A model generated the notes under the pieces. It ran no database searches. It worked only from the letters and a program-made list of their open reading frames with translations, and was not told the DNA's origin. A stretch of 19,905 nt of DNA, taken from contig WGAX01000101.1 in the NCBI GenBank assembly GCA_015494595.1, positions 1-19,905 of the forward strand. Direction: 5' to 3'. Each line of letters starts with the position of its first letter. Position 1 is the first letter of the stretch. Made by a program: the position numbers and the translations under genes. This stretch comes from Nitratiruptor sp. (GTDB lineage: Bacteria; Campylobacterota; Campylobacteria; Campylobacterales; Nitratiruptoraceae). Below are positions 1 through 6,169 of this stretch, one piece after another.

Positions 1-165
1 AATTGCTCTAATAGCCGCCTCTTTAATAGCTTTAGGTGTATCAAAATCTGGCTCACCTGCTGAAAAGCTAAGCACATCTTTACCGCTAGCTTTAAGCTCT
101 CTCGCTAAAGAGGTGATTGCAATAGTGAGTGATTCGCTAAGTGTTTGGATTCTTTGTGATAGCAT
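1..165 (-). CDS. aspC: PLP-dependent aspartate aminotransferase, N-terminal part (cut by window edge)
   Basis: Only the first 55 codons lie in the window; the gene continues past base 1. The translation starts MLSQRIQTLSESLTIAI and contains FSAGEPDFDTP, the N-terminal signature of fold-type I, class I-beta aspartate aminotransferases (often called aspB in Campylobacter). These transfer the amino group between aspartate and 2-oxoglutarate in the cytoplasm, using pyridoxal phosphate. The PLP lysine lies outside the window, so substrate preference cannot be judged. The ATG at 165 is preceded by AAAGGA with about 6 nt spacing. It lies one base after the cysE stop, so the gene is the next member of the same minus-strand operon. 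The family is secure from the motif; the exact substrate is inferred. Confidence 0.85.
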   Translation of the reverse strand, partial: MLSQRIQTLSESLTIAITSLARELKASGKDVLSFSAGEPDFDTPKAIKEAAIRAI

Positions 166-166
166 C

Positions 167-883
167 TTAATCCTTTAACTTCATAGATTTTAAAAACTCT
201 TGATATATTGTATCCAATTCCTCCTCCTTTTTTAAAAGCTCTTTATCTCCGCTAATGTAGGCTCGCTCCAAAATAGCAAAGCGCTTGAGCAGATACTCAA
301 AGAGCTCTTTATCAATATCTGGTAATTTATTATGGGAGAGTTTGCCTCTATCAAGCCCTTTGCTTACAACTCTAGCAGGAATCCCAACAGCAGTGGAGTC
401 ATCAGGCACATCTTTGACAACTACCGAATTTGCACCAATCTTTGCATTTTTTCCAATCGTAATGTTGCCAAGTACCTTAGCACCAGCTCCAATAACTGCA
501 CCTTGTTTGATGGTAGGATGTCTTTTGCCTTGATGAAGACTGACACCTCCTAGAGTCACTTGCTGATAAATTAGCACATCATCTTCAATCTGGGTAGTCT
601 CTCCAATTACTACCCCAATGCCGTGATCGATGAAGACTCTTCTACCGATTTTGGCAGCTGGATGAATATCGATGCCTGTAAAGATTTGATTGATACCCAT
701 TATAACTCTGGCCAGCAGCTTAAAGCCTTTTACATAGAGGCGGTGGGCAATGCGGTACCAAAATATACTCCACACTCCTGGATAGTTGGTAAGCAGCTCA
801 AATTTTGAGTGAATTGCAGGGTCTCGCTCCCATACAATAGAAAAATCCTCTTTAATTTGCTGCCATAAAGAGATCTGACTCAC
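167..883 (-). CDS. cysE: Serine O-acetyltransferase
   Basis: This 238-residue protein acetylates L-serine with acetyl-CoA, the first committed step of cysteine synthesis in the cytoplasm. The N-terminal half is helical. From about residue 70 a left-handed beta-helix of hexapeptide repeats begins (GIDIHPAAKIG, then VFIDHGIGVVIGET, VTLGG, GAVIGAGAKVLG, KIGANSVVVKDVP). The histidine of DHGIGVVIGET is the family's catalytic base. The C-terminal tail of about 60 residues is charged and helical. The start is GTG at 883. The stop of upstream speA overlaps it in a GTGA junction, with AAAGG about 8 nt before it. Hexapeptide acetyltransferases can be confused with one another, but GGVSLHQGKRHP together with HGIGVVIGET points to CysE. 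Feedback inhibition by cysteine is typical of the family and cannot be read from this sequence. Confidence 0.95.
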   Translation of the reverse strand: MSQISLWQQIKEDFSIVWERDPAIHSKFELLTNYPGVWSIFWYRIAHRLYVKGFKLLARVIMGINQIFTGIDIHPAAKIGRRVFIDHGIGVVIGETTQIEDDVLIYQQVTLGGVSLHQGKRHPTIKQGAVIGAGAKVLGNITIGKNAKIGANSVVVKDVPDDSTAVGIPARVVSKGLDRGKLSHNKLPDIDKELFEYLLKRFAILERAYISGDKELLKKEEELDTIYQEFLKSMKLKD

Positions 884-2715
884 TCTTCAACCTTTTTAGA
901 AGAGATTTTGAGGTAGTTGTTTTCATGTAAAAGCATCGTAAGGGTCTCTAGGATCTTCTCTTTATTAGCGCAGCTACTAGTGGCTATGAACTGCTTGAGG
1001 TTGCTTTGAATCTCATTAATATCGTAATCCATATCATATAAAATATCTAAAATGCTTTGGGACTCTACCATATTCTCCAGTCTATATCCACTCTCATCAA
1101 ATTTAACTGTCACTTCTGTGGGATGTGTAAAGAGATTGTGCTTCATCCCCAAAATCTCTTGGTATGCTCCTACTAAGAAAAATGCCAAAAAATACTCCTC
1201 ATTCTTTAGATCCACTTCGTGTAGCAGCAAAGGGTAGTCTACATTAAAGTCAATCTCCCCATCACTATCGCAAGTTATATCCCAAAGAGAAGCACTTCTG
1301 GTGGGAGGTGTATCGAGTCTATTTAGCGGCATAACAGGAAAGCGCTGTTTAAGCCCCCAAAAGTCTGGTAGGCTTTGAAAAAGAGAAAAATTGAGCAAAT
1401 AGCGCTCTTGGACTCTATCTTGGATGCGCTTTAATTCATAGCGATCTTTATCTTTGGTTAACTCAATCGCCTTTTTAATTATTAGGTGCACCAAAATCTC
1501 AGTATTGCTTCGATCTTGCAAATCGATATAGCCCAGATCAAAAAGCGTAAGGAGTGATTCCATATGATCAAGGCTGTCGTGAAAGTATTCTATTGCATTG
1601 GATGGATTGATGGTTTTATAAAGGTCATAGAGCTCTTCGATTAAAGGGGGATTTTGCTTTTTGAGTCTTAGTCCTTTTTCAGTATACTCTTGGGAAAAAA
1701 GCTCTAATACTGGAGCGATAAGCACTGCGTGGCTGGCAGCTATGAAACGCCCAGACTCAGTAAAGATATTTGGCTCTTCCACCCCTTTTTGGGTAGCGAT
1801 CTCTTTAAGCAGATAGACCACATCATTGGTAAATTCAGTAAGAGTGTAGTTGCGGTTGTGGATATGCTCGTGTTGAGAATATTCAACCGCTAAACCTCCA
1901 CCAAGATTGATATTGTTAAGATTTTTTGCTCCCATCTTTTTGAGCTCTGCATAGATATTGCCAGCCTCTCTTAAAGCCTTTTTGACTGGATTTATCTCCC
2001 CAATTTGGCTGCCTATATGAAAATGGATCATTGTAAATCTATCTAAGAGATCGTTTTTTCTCAATAATTCCACTGCCTCTAATAGCTCAGTGGAGGTGAG
2101 ACCAAATTTGGAGTTGATGCCTCCACTCTTTGCCCAAATACCAATCCCAGAGCTGTGTAGGCGAATACGAAGCCCAATATTTGGCATTGGATCTTTATAC
2201 TCTTTGGCTGCTTCAATAATATTTTCTAGCTCATTGAGCCCCTCAATGGTGAGGGTAGTGTTATAGCCCATCTTAGCAGAGATGAAGCCTAAAGTTATCA
2301 TACTTTTATCTTTAAAACCGTTAACTGTGATAGGGGCATTTTTGTTGTTGTATGCCATAGCAATAATGAGCTCAGCTTTGCTGCCAGCCTCTAAGCCGTA
2401 GTTATACTTTTTACCAATCTCTACCAGGGAGCTTATGAAATTGGGAAACTGGTTTACCTTAAGAGGAAAGACTGCTTGAAAGTCTCCTTGATAATTAAAG
2501 GTTTTAATGGCTCTATTAAACTGGCTAAAAAGAGCATCGATCTGCTTTTGAATCAGATGGGGAAAGCGCAAAAGTATAGGACCTCTGATACCAGTTTCTC
2601 GTATTTTTTGAGTTATTTCGTATAGAGAGGGTTTTGTAGCGTAGTTGATTTTTACTACACCATCTTCTATAAAAAAGTCTCCGTTTGACCAAAGCCCAAT
2701 GCCATAATCGCTCAT
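880..2715 (-). CDS. speA: Biosynthetic arginine decarboxylase
   Basis: This PLP enzyme (fold type III, alanine-racemase-like barrel) decarboxylates arginine to agmatine, the first step of putrescine/spermidine synthesis. From the ATG at 2715 it is 611 residues. FPLKVNQ carries the PLP lysine (about K86). HFHIGSQIG and NLGGGLAVEY are the barrel's phosphate and substrate loops, TESGR follows, and WDITCDSDGEID holds the conserved cysteine of the C-terminal beta domain. Length matches the SpeA family. The reading frame stays open to a GTG at 2781, but those 22 extra residues (very basic, GKRSRRKKR) lie inside the end of hisS. The ATG at 2715 has GGAG about 6 nt upstream and overlaps the hisS stop as TAATG, so I chose it. 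No agmatinase or agmatine deiminase is in the window, so the downstream route is unknown. Confidence 0.95.
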   Translation of the reverse strand: MSDYGIGLWSNGDFFIEDGVVKINYATKPSLYEITQKIRETGIRGPILLRFPHLIQKQIDALFSQFNRAIKTFNYQGDFQAVFPLKVNQFPNFISSLVEIGKKYNYGLEAGSKAELIIAMAYNNKNAPITVNGFKDKSMITLGFISAKMGYNTTLTIEGLNELENIIEAAKEYKDPMPNIGLRIRLHSSGIGIWAKSGGINSKFGLTSTELLEAVELLRKNDLLDRFTMIHFHIGSQIGEINPVKKALREAGNIYAELKKMGAKNLNNINLGGGLAVEYSQHEHIHNRNYTLTEFTNDVVYLLKEIATQKGVEEPNIFTESGRFIAASHAVLIAPVLELFSQEYTEKGLRLKKQNPPLIEELYDLYKTINPSNAIEYFHDSLDHMESLLTLFDLGYIDLQDRSNTEILVHLIIKKAIELTKDKDRYELKRIQDRVQERYLLNFSLFQSLPDFWGLKQRFPVMPLNRLDTPPTRSASLWDITCDSDGEIDFNVDYPLLLHEVDLKNEEYFLAFFLVGAYQEILGMKHNLFTHPTEVTVKFDESGYRLENMVESQSILDILYDMDYDINEIQSNLKQFIATSSCANKEKILETLTMLLHENNYLKISSKKVEE

Positions 2716-3929
2716 TAAAGCTCCAAGAACTCTTTTTGGCTTATATGAAACTCTCTTTTTTCTTCTAGATCTTTTACCCACAGAGTGCCTTTTTGAAACT
2801 CATCTTCACCAATAATGCAAGCGTAGCGACTATTGTGTTTATCGGCAGCTTTAAGGTGGGCTTTGAGGCTTTTTTGTTTATACTCCATAAAGAGTTTAGC
2901 GCTTTTTCTCTTTTGCAAAGCAAGATGAAATGCAGTTGGGATCGCCTCTTCAATCATTGTCCCAAGATAGAATCCTTCTCTCTTAAAATCGATCTCAATA
3001 AGATCCAAAATCCTCTCAATCCCGATTGCAAAGCCAACAGCGGGAGTGGGTCTGCCACCCAAAAACTCTACCAAATTGTCATACCTGCCGCCTCCTGCAA
3101 TGGCATTTTGCGCTCCAAGCTGGGTGCTGATAAACTCAAAGGCTGTTTTGGTGTAATAATCTAGTCCTCTTACCAGATTTTCATCTATAACAAACTCCAC
3201 ACCCTCACTCTTTAAGATCTCTTGGAGTTTATTAAAGTCTCTTTGGCAAGCCTCACACAGATGATCCAGCAGTTTTGGAGCTTCACTATAGATTCTTTGA
3301 CACTTTTGGTTTTTGCAGTCTAATACCCGTATTGGATTGGTTGAGCGTCTTCTTTTGCAATCATCACAAATATCCTCTTTTTGCTCCAAAAATGCTACAA
3401 GTCTTTTTTTATAATCTGGTAGGCAAGCAGGACAGCCGATGGAGTTGATGGCTAGAGTGTAGCTGATGTTAAAATGATCTAAAATCTCTTTAGCCAACAT
3501 AATTATGGCTGCATCCTCATATACGCTTGCCTCCCCAAAACTCTCTACTCCAAACTGGTGAAACTGGCGCAAGCGTCCCTTTTGTGGTCTTTCATACCTA
3601 AACATAGCCCCATAGTAATAGAATCTGTGCACCCCACCTTTGCGATCTAGTTTATGCTCAATAAAGCTTCTTACAACCCCAGCAGTTCCTTCAGGTCGAA
3701 GGCACACATCATTGCCTCCTTTATCGATAAACTGATACATCTCTTTGCCCACAATATCGCTGCTCTCTCCTACGCTTCGTTTAAACAGCTTTGTCTCTTC
3801 TAGAAGGGGGGGCTCAATATACTCAAATGTGTAATTTTGTGCAATGTGAGAGGCTTTTTGGATAAAGGTGAGGTATTTGTGACTAAGAGGAGGCAAAATA
3901 TCTTTCATTCCTCGCAATGCTTGTATCAT
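2715..3929 (-). CDS. hisS: Histidine--tRNA ligase
   Basis: This class II synthetase charges tRNA-His with histidine using ATP. It has 404 residues, slightly shorter than the usual 420 or so. The N-terminal LRGMKDILPP is the typical opening. Motif 2 is MFRYERPQKGRLRQFHQFG, the histidine-binding loops are VRGLDYYTKTAFE and AGGGRYDNLVEFLGG, and motif 3 is PAVGFAIGIERI. An insertion between motif 2 and the first histidine loop holds CPAC, CDDC, DCKNQKC and CEAC pairs. This cysteine-rich segment is known from many bacterial HisRS proteins and may bind metal. The C-terminal anticodon-binding domain is the short part. The ATG at 3929 has AAAGGA about 7 nt upstream and overlaps the tmk stop as ATGA. 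Confidence 0.97.
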   Translation of the reverse strand: MIQALRGMKDILPPLSHKYLTFIQKASHIAQNYTFEYIEPPLLEETKLFKRSVGESSDIVGKEMYQFIDKGGNDVCLRPEGTAGVVRSFIEHKLDRKGGVHRFYYYGAMFRYERPQKGRLRQFHQFGVESFGEASVYEDAAIIMLAKEILDHFNISYTLAINSIGCPACLPDYKKRLVAFLEQKEDICDDCKRRRSTNPIRVLDCKNQKCQRIYSEAPKLLDHLCEACQRDFNKLQEILKSEGVEFVIDENLVRGLDYYTKTAFEFISTQLGAQNAIAGGGRYDNLVEFLGGRPTPAVGFAIGIERILDLIEIDFKREGFYLGTMIEEAIPTAFHLALQKRKSAKLFMEYKQKSLKAHLKAADKHNSRYACIIGEDEFQKGTLWVKDLEEKREFHISQKEFLEL

Positions 3930-4510
3930 TGGCTATCCTTTATAAAGGCTACTATCTGTTGGTGAATCTCTTTAACAGGTTTAGCTCCATCAATAATAAG
4001 ATGTGCAATTTTACTATGAATTACCAAATTTTTCATAATCTCTTGCACACTGATTAGATACTCTATACCCCTTTTTTCAATATTATCCAGGGGATGAAGA
4101 GCTAAGCGTCTTTGTAGCTCCTCTGTTGTAAGAGTTAATAAAACTATTTTGTGAGGAAGAGTCTTTTGCATAGCAATACTATTAAGCCAGCAGAGCTTTT
4201 GTAAAGGGATTTCTGTTTTAGTATGTGCATAGGCGATACCCGATATGTAGCCTCTATCACTAATGATGAGTTTGTTACTGTTAGCACGAATTATCTTTTG
4301 TATATGCTCGGCTCTATCTGCTAAAAAGAGAAAAACCTCAGCCAAAGGGGTCGGATTTTGGGTGTGAAGGATTATTTCGCGAATCCTTTTGCCTAAAGGG
4401 GTACCACCTGGCTCTTTGGTAAAGAGTGCATCTGGTAAAGCTCTTTTTAAAAGCTCAATTTGGGTACTTTTTCCTGCTCGATCAATTCCTTCAAACAGAA
4501 CATACATCAT
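3926..4510 (-). CDS. tmk: dTMP (thymidylate) kinase
   Basis: This kinase phosphorylates dTMP to dTDP with ATP, an essential step towards dTTP. It has 194 residues. The P-loop is FEGIDRAGKST (residues 6-16), where the common family form has GIDGAGKST. SDRGY is the DR(Y/H)-type nucleotide-binding motif, and LHPLDNIEKRG looks like the LID region. The gene begins with two consecutive ATG codons at 4510 and 4507. The coaD stop TGA is embedded in that ATGATG, so either start gives an overlap. The first makes the usual ATGA 4-base overlap and is used here. The ribosome-binding site is weak, consistent with translational coupling to coaD. The family assignment is firm. Confidence 0.95.
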   Translation of the reverse strand: MMYVLFEGIDRAGKSTQIELLKRALPDALFTKEPGGTPLGKRIREIILHTQNPTPLAEVFLFLADRAEHIQKIIRANSNKLIISDRGYISGIAYAHTKTEIPLQKLCWLNSIAMQKTLPHKIVLLTLTTEELQRRLALHPLDNIEKRGIEYLISVQEIMKNLVIHSKIAHLIIDGAKPVKEIHQQIVAFIKDSQ

Positions 4511-4977
4511 AGACTCTCTAATAGAGGAATAATAGAGGAGGGCACAAGATGAGAGATGTCACCTTTGAATTTAAGAATAGATCTTACAACAGAGGAGCTG
4601 ATAAAAGCGTTTTGCAAGCTTGGCATAAGATAGAGTGTCTCAATTTCACTATCTAGGGATCTGTTGGCATAGCCAATCTGCAGCTCATACTCAAAATCGC
4701 TTACAGCCCTCAGACCTCTAATAATAATTTTTGCTCTCTCTTTTTGGCAAAAGTTGACTAATAGAGTATCAAAACTTTTGATTTCTACATTACCGAACTC
4801 TTTTGTAGCAATTTTAGCCATTTTGACTCTGGTGGCAATATCAAACATAGGTCCTTTCTCCTGAGAGAGGGCTACTGCTACAATCACTTTATCAAAAATC
4901 TTAGCAGCCCTGCTAATAATATCTAGATGTCCGTTGGTGATAGGATCAAATGTACCAGGATAAATAACTTTTCTCAT
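4507..4977 (-). CDS. coaD: Phosphopantetheine adenylyltransferase
   Basis: CoaD transfers AMP from ATP to 4'-phosphopantetheine, giving dephospho-CoA in the penultimate step of coenzyme A synthesis. With the start chosen here it has 156 residues, the normal family size. YPGTFDPITNGHLDII contains the TxGH nucleotidyltransferase motif near the N-terminus. RGLRAVSDFEYE and the C-terminal ISSSVVRSI (ISSTxxR-like) complete the active site. There are two in-frame ATG codons, at 4983 and 4977. The second overlaps the ubiX stop as ATGA, like its operon neighbours, and places AAAAG at about 6 nt, while the first would sit almost on top of that purine run. I therefore prefer 4977; the difference is only two residues (MA). 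Confidence 0.96.
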   Translation of the reverse strand: MRKVIYPGTFDPITNGHLDIISRAAKIFDKVIVAVALSQEKGPMFDIATRVKMAKIATKEFGNVEIKSFDTLLVNFCQKERAKIIIRGLRAVSDFEYELQIGYANRSLDSEIETLYLMPSLQNAFISSSVVRSILKFKGDISHLVPSSIIPLLESL

Positions 4978-5498
4978 TGCCATCTTTTATAGAGTGTATT
5001 ATCAATACCAATTAAATCAAACCATTTCCCTATAAAAAAGTTTTCCATTTCCTCCAACTTTTTTGGATTGCTGTAATATGCCACAACGGGCGGGGCTATT
5101 ATAACATTAAGTAAAGAGAGTTTGTGCATATGCTCTAGCGCAATGGGGCTAAAAGGCATTTCTCTTGGGGCTAAGAGGAGTCTCTTTTTCTCTTTTATCA
5201 TAACGCTTGCAGCCCTTGTGATGAGGTTGTCTGTAATACCTACAGCAATTTTAGCTAGTGTATTCATTGAGCAGGGAATGACAAGCATTGCATCAAGTCC
5301 AAAACTGCCGCTAGCAACGGGAGCACTTATATCTTCATTATAAAAGGTATGCTCTTTTTGTGCAACTACTTTGGCGTTTTGGGATATAATGAGATATTTT
5401 TTGTGCTCTTGAGGAATAGCTTCATAGGTTTTGATACCTAAATGAAAGCCACTTGCACCGGAGATTGCGACAGCAATTTTCAATAGATAAGCCTTCAT
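4974..5498 (-). CDS. ubiX: UbiX family flavin prenyltransferase
   Basis: UbiX joins a dimethylallyl group to FMN, making the prenylated flavin used by UbiD-type decarboxylases in quinone or aromatic-acid metabolism. The protein opens with KIAVAISGASG, the Rossmann-like FMN-binding loop. It continues with IPCSMNTLAKIAVGITDNLITRAA and LLLAPREMPFSP, which match the family's core blocks, and VVAYYSNP near the end. From the ATG at 5498 it has 174 residues. A longer open frame runs back through tRNA-Gly and is an artefact. The ATG has no clear ribosome-binding site. A TTG at 5483, preceded by GAAGG, would begin the protein at M-KIAVAISGASG (169 residues) and is a serious alternative. The partner ubiD is not in the window. 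Confidence 0.9.
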   Translation of the reverse strand: MKAYLLKIAVAISGASGFHLGIKTYEAIPQEHKKYLIISQNAKVVAQKEHTFYNEDISAPVASGSFGLDAMLVIPCSMNTLAKIAVGITDNLITRAASVMIKEKKRLLLAPREMPFSPIALEHMHKLSLLNVIIAPPVVAYYSNPKKLEEMENFFIGKWFDLIGIDNTLYKRWQ

Positions 5499-5507
5499 GA
5501 AGAAAAC

Positions 5508-5583
<76 letters not shown>

Positions 5584-5585
5584 AG

Positions 5586-5671
5586 TGGTACCGGGGGAGG
5601 GACTCGAACCCTCACGGGCAAAGCCCACGAGATTTTGAGTCTCGCGTGTCTACCAGTTTCACCACCCCGGC
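5586..5671 (-). tRNA. tRNA-Leu (anticodon CAA)
   Basis: This is an 86-nt class II tRNA with acceptor stem GCCGGGG paired to CCCCGGT (first pair G-U), discriminator A and an encoded CCA. The anticodon arm CGAGA-CTCAAAA-TCTCG gives anticodon CAA, which reads UUG. The long variable arm TGGGC-TTT-GCCCG and the T-loop GGTTCGAGTCC are both clear. It is followed after 2 bases by tRNA-Gly. Confidence 0.97.
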
Positions 5672-5683
5672 ATCGGGATTGAA

Positions 5684-5689
5684 ATAGTA
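5684..5689 (-). promoter_or_regulatory. Possible -10 element for the tRNA-Leu/tRNA-Gly/ubiX transcript
   Basis: On the minus strand TACTAT lies 12 bases before the mature 5' end of tRNA-Leu. It is followed by the G+C-rich stretch CCCGATG, like the discriminator of stringently controlled stable-RNA promoters. There is no convincing -35. The assignment is by position only, and read-through from hup is the alternative. Confidence 0.3.
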
Positions 5690-5694
5690 ACAAA

Positions 5695-5741
5695 AAAAAG
5701 TTTAAATTTTTTTTAATCCTAAAGACAAAGGCCTTTAGGAT
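5695..5741 (-). terminator. Possible (attenuating) terminator after hup
   Basis: Arms at 5716-5724 and 5733-5741 form a perfect 9-bp stem (ATCCTAAAG / CTTTAGGAT) with an 8-nt loop, overlapping the hup stop codon. In the minus-strand transcript the stem is followed by a run of A, then TTTAAAC, then a run of eight T. The T run is separated from the stem by about 16 nt, so this is not a textbook intrinsic terminator and may only reduce read-through into the tRNA genes. Confidence 0.4.
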
Positions 5742-6016
5742 GATTGTGCGATCTCCTCTTTGAGCTTTTTACCTACTTTAAATTTTACAACTTTTGTGGC
5801 AGGGACTTGCACAACTTTATCAGTACCGGGTACTTTTGCTTCTCTAGCAGCTCTTGTAGTAGTAGTAAATGTTCCAAAGCCTATAAATGCCACATCATCA
5901 TCTTTTTTTAAAGCTTCAGTAATTGTTTCAAGTGCAGCTTCTATAACTTTTTGTACATCTTTTTTTGATAAACCGGCTTTTTGTGCTACAGTTTGAATAA
6001 ATTCACTTTTTTTCAT
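5735..6016 (-). CDS. hup: HU family DNA-binding protein
   Basis: This 93-residue histone-like protein binds and bends DNA as a dimer and compacts the nucleoid. MKKSEFIQTVAQKAGLSKKD and the following helix form the dimerisation part. FIGFGTFTTTTRAARE begins the beta-sheet and DNA-binding arm, and KVVKFKVGKKLKEEI closes it. The arm reads REAKVPGTDKVVQVPA instead of the common GRNPQTGEEIxIPA. The intercalating proline is still at about position 63. Helicobacter HU has a similar KVPGSNK arm as I recall, so this looks like a lineage trait. The frame is open to an upstream ATG at 6064, but the ATG at 6016 is preceded by AAGGAT at good spacing and gives the normal HU length. It is divergent from ftsK and appears to head the minus-strand run. 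Confidence 0.96.
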   Translation of the reverse strand: MKKSEFIQTVAQKAGLSKKDVQKVIEAALETITEALKKDDDVAFIGFGTFTTTTRAAREAKVPGTDKVVQVPATKVVKFKVGKKLKEEIAQSS

Positions 6017-6051
6017 TGATACATCCTTTAAATAAAATTCAATACTTTTAA

Positions 6052-6080
6052 ATTCTACAAACATTTTTTAAAAAATTCAA
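6052..6080 (-). promoter_or_regulatory. Predicted sigma-70 promoter of hup
   Basis: Reading the minus strand, TTGAAT (6080-6075) and TAGAAT (6057-6052) are separated by 17 bases, which fits -35 and -10 boxes. The -10 lies about 35 bases before the hup ATG. This is the best -35/-10 pair in the window. Confidence 0.55.
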
Positions 6081-6142
6081 GAAAAGTTCTCCAAGAGAGT
6101 AGGAAAAATAGGGATTTGGGTTATAAGAGGTTTAAAATTTTG

Positions 6143-6148
6143 TATAAT
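6143..6148 (+). promoter_or_regulatory. Predicted -10 box of ftsK
   Basis: A perfect TATAAT sits 21 bases before the ftsK TTG start. No good -35 is present, as is common for Campylobacterota vegetative promoters. It shares the 153-base divergent spacer with the hup promoter, whose boxes lie about 65-90 bases to the left on the other strand. Confidence 0.5.
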
Positions 6149-6169
6149 TGAGCAAAAAAAAGGAAGATA

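Noticed and set aside
2716..2781. GTG start at 2781 adding a basic 22-residue N-terminus to SpeA
   Set aside because: These codons are the out-of-frame shadow of the hisS end. The ATG at 2715 has GGAG and forms a TAATG junction.
3181..3435. Cysteine pairs in HisRS as a possible fused zinc domain
   Set aside because: The same cysteine-rich insertion is known from many bacterial HisRS proteins, so it is not a novel fusion.
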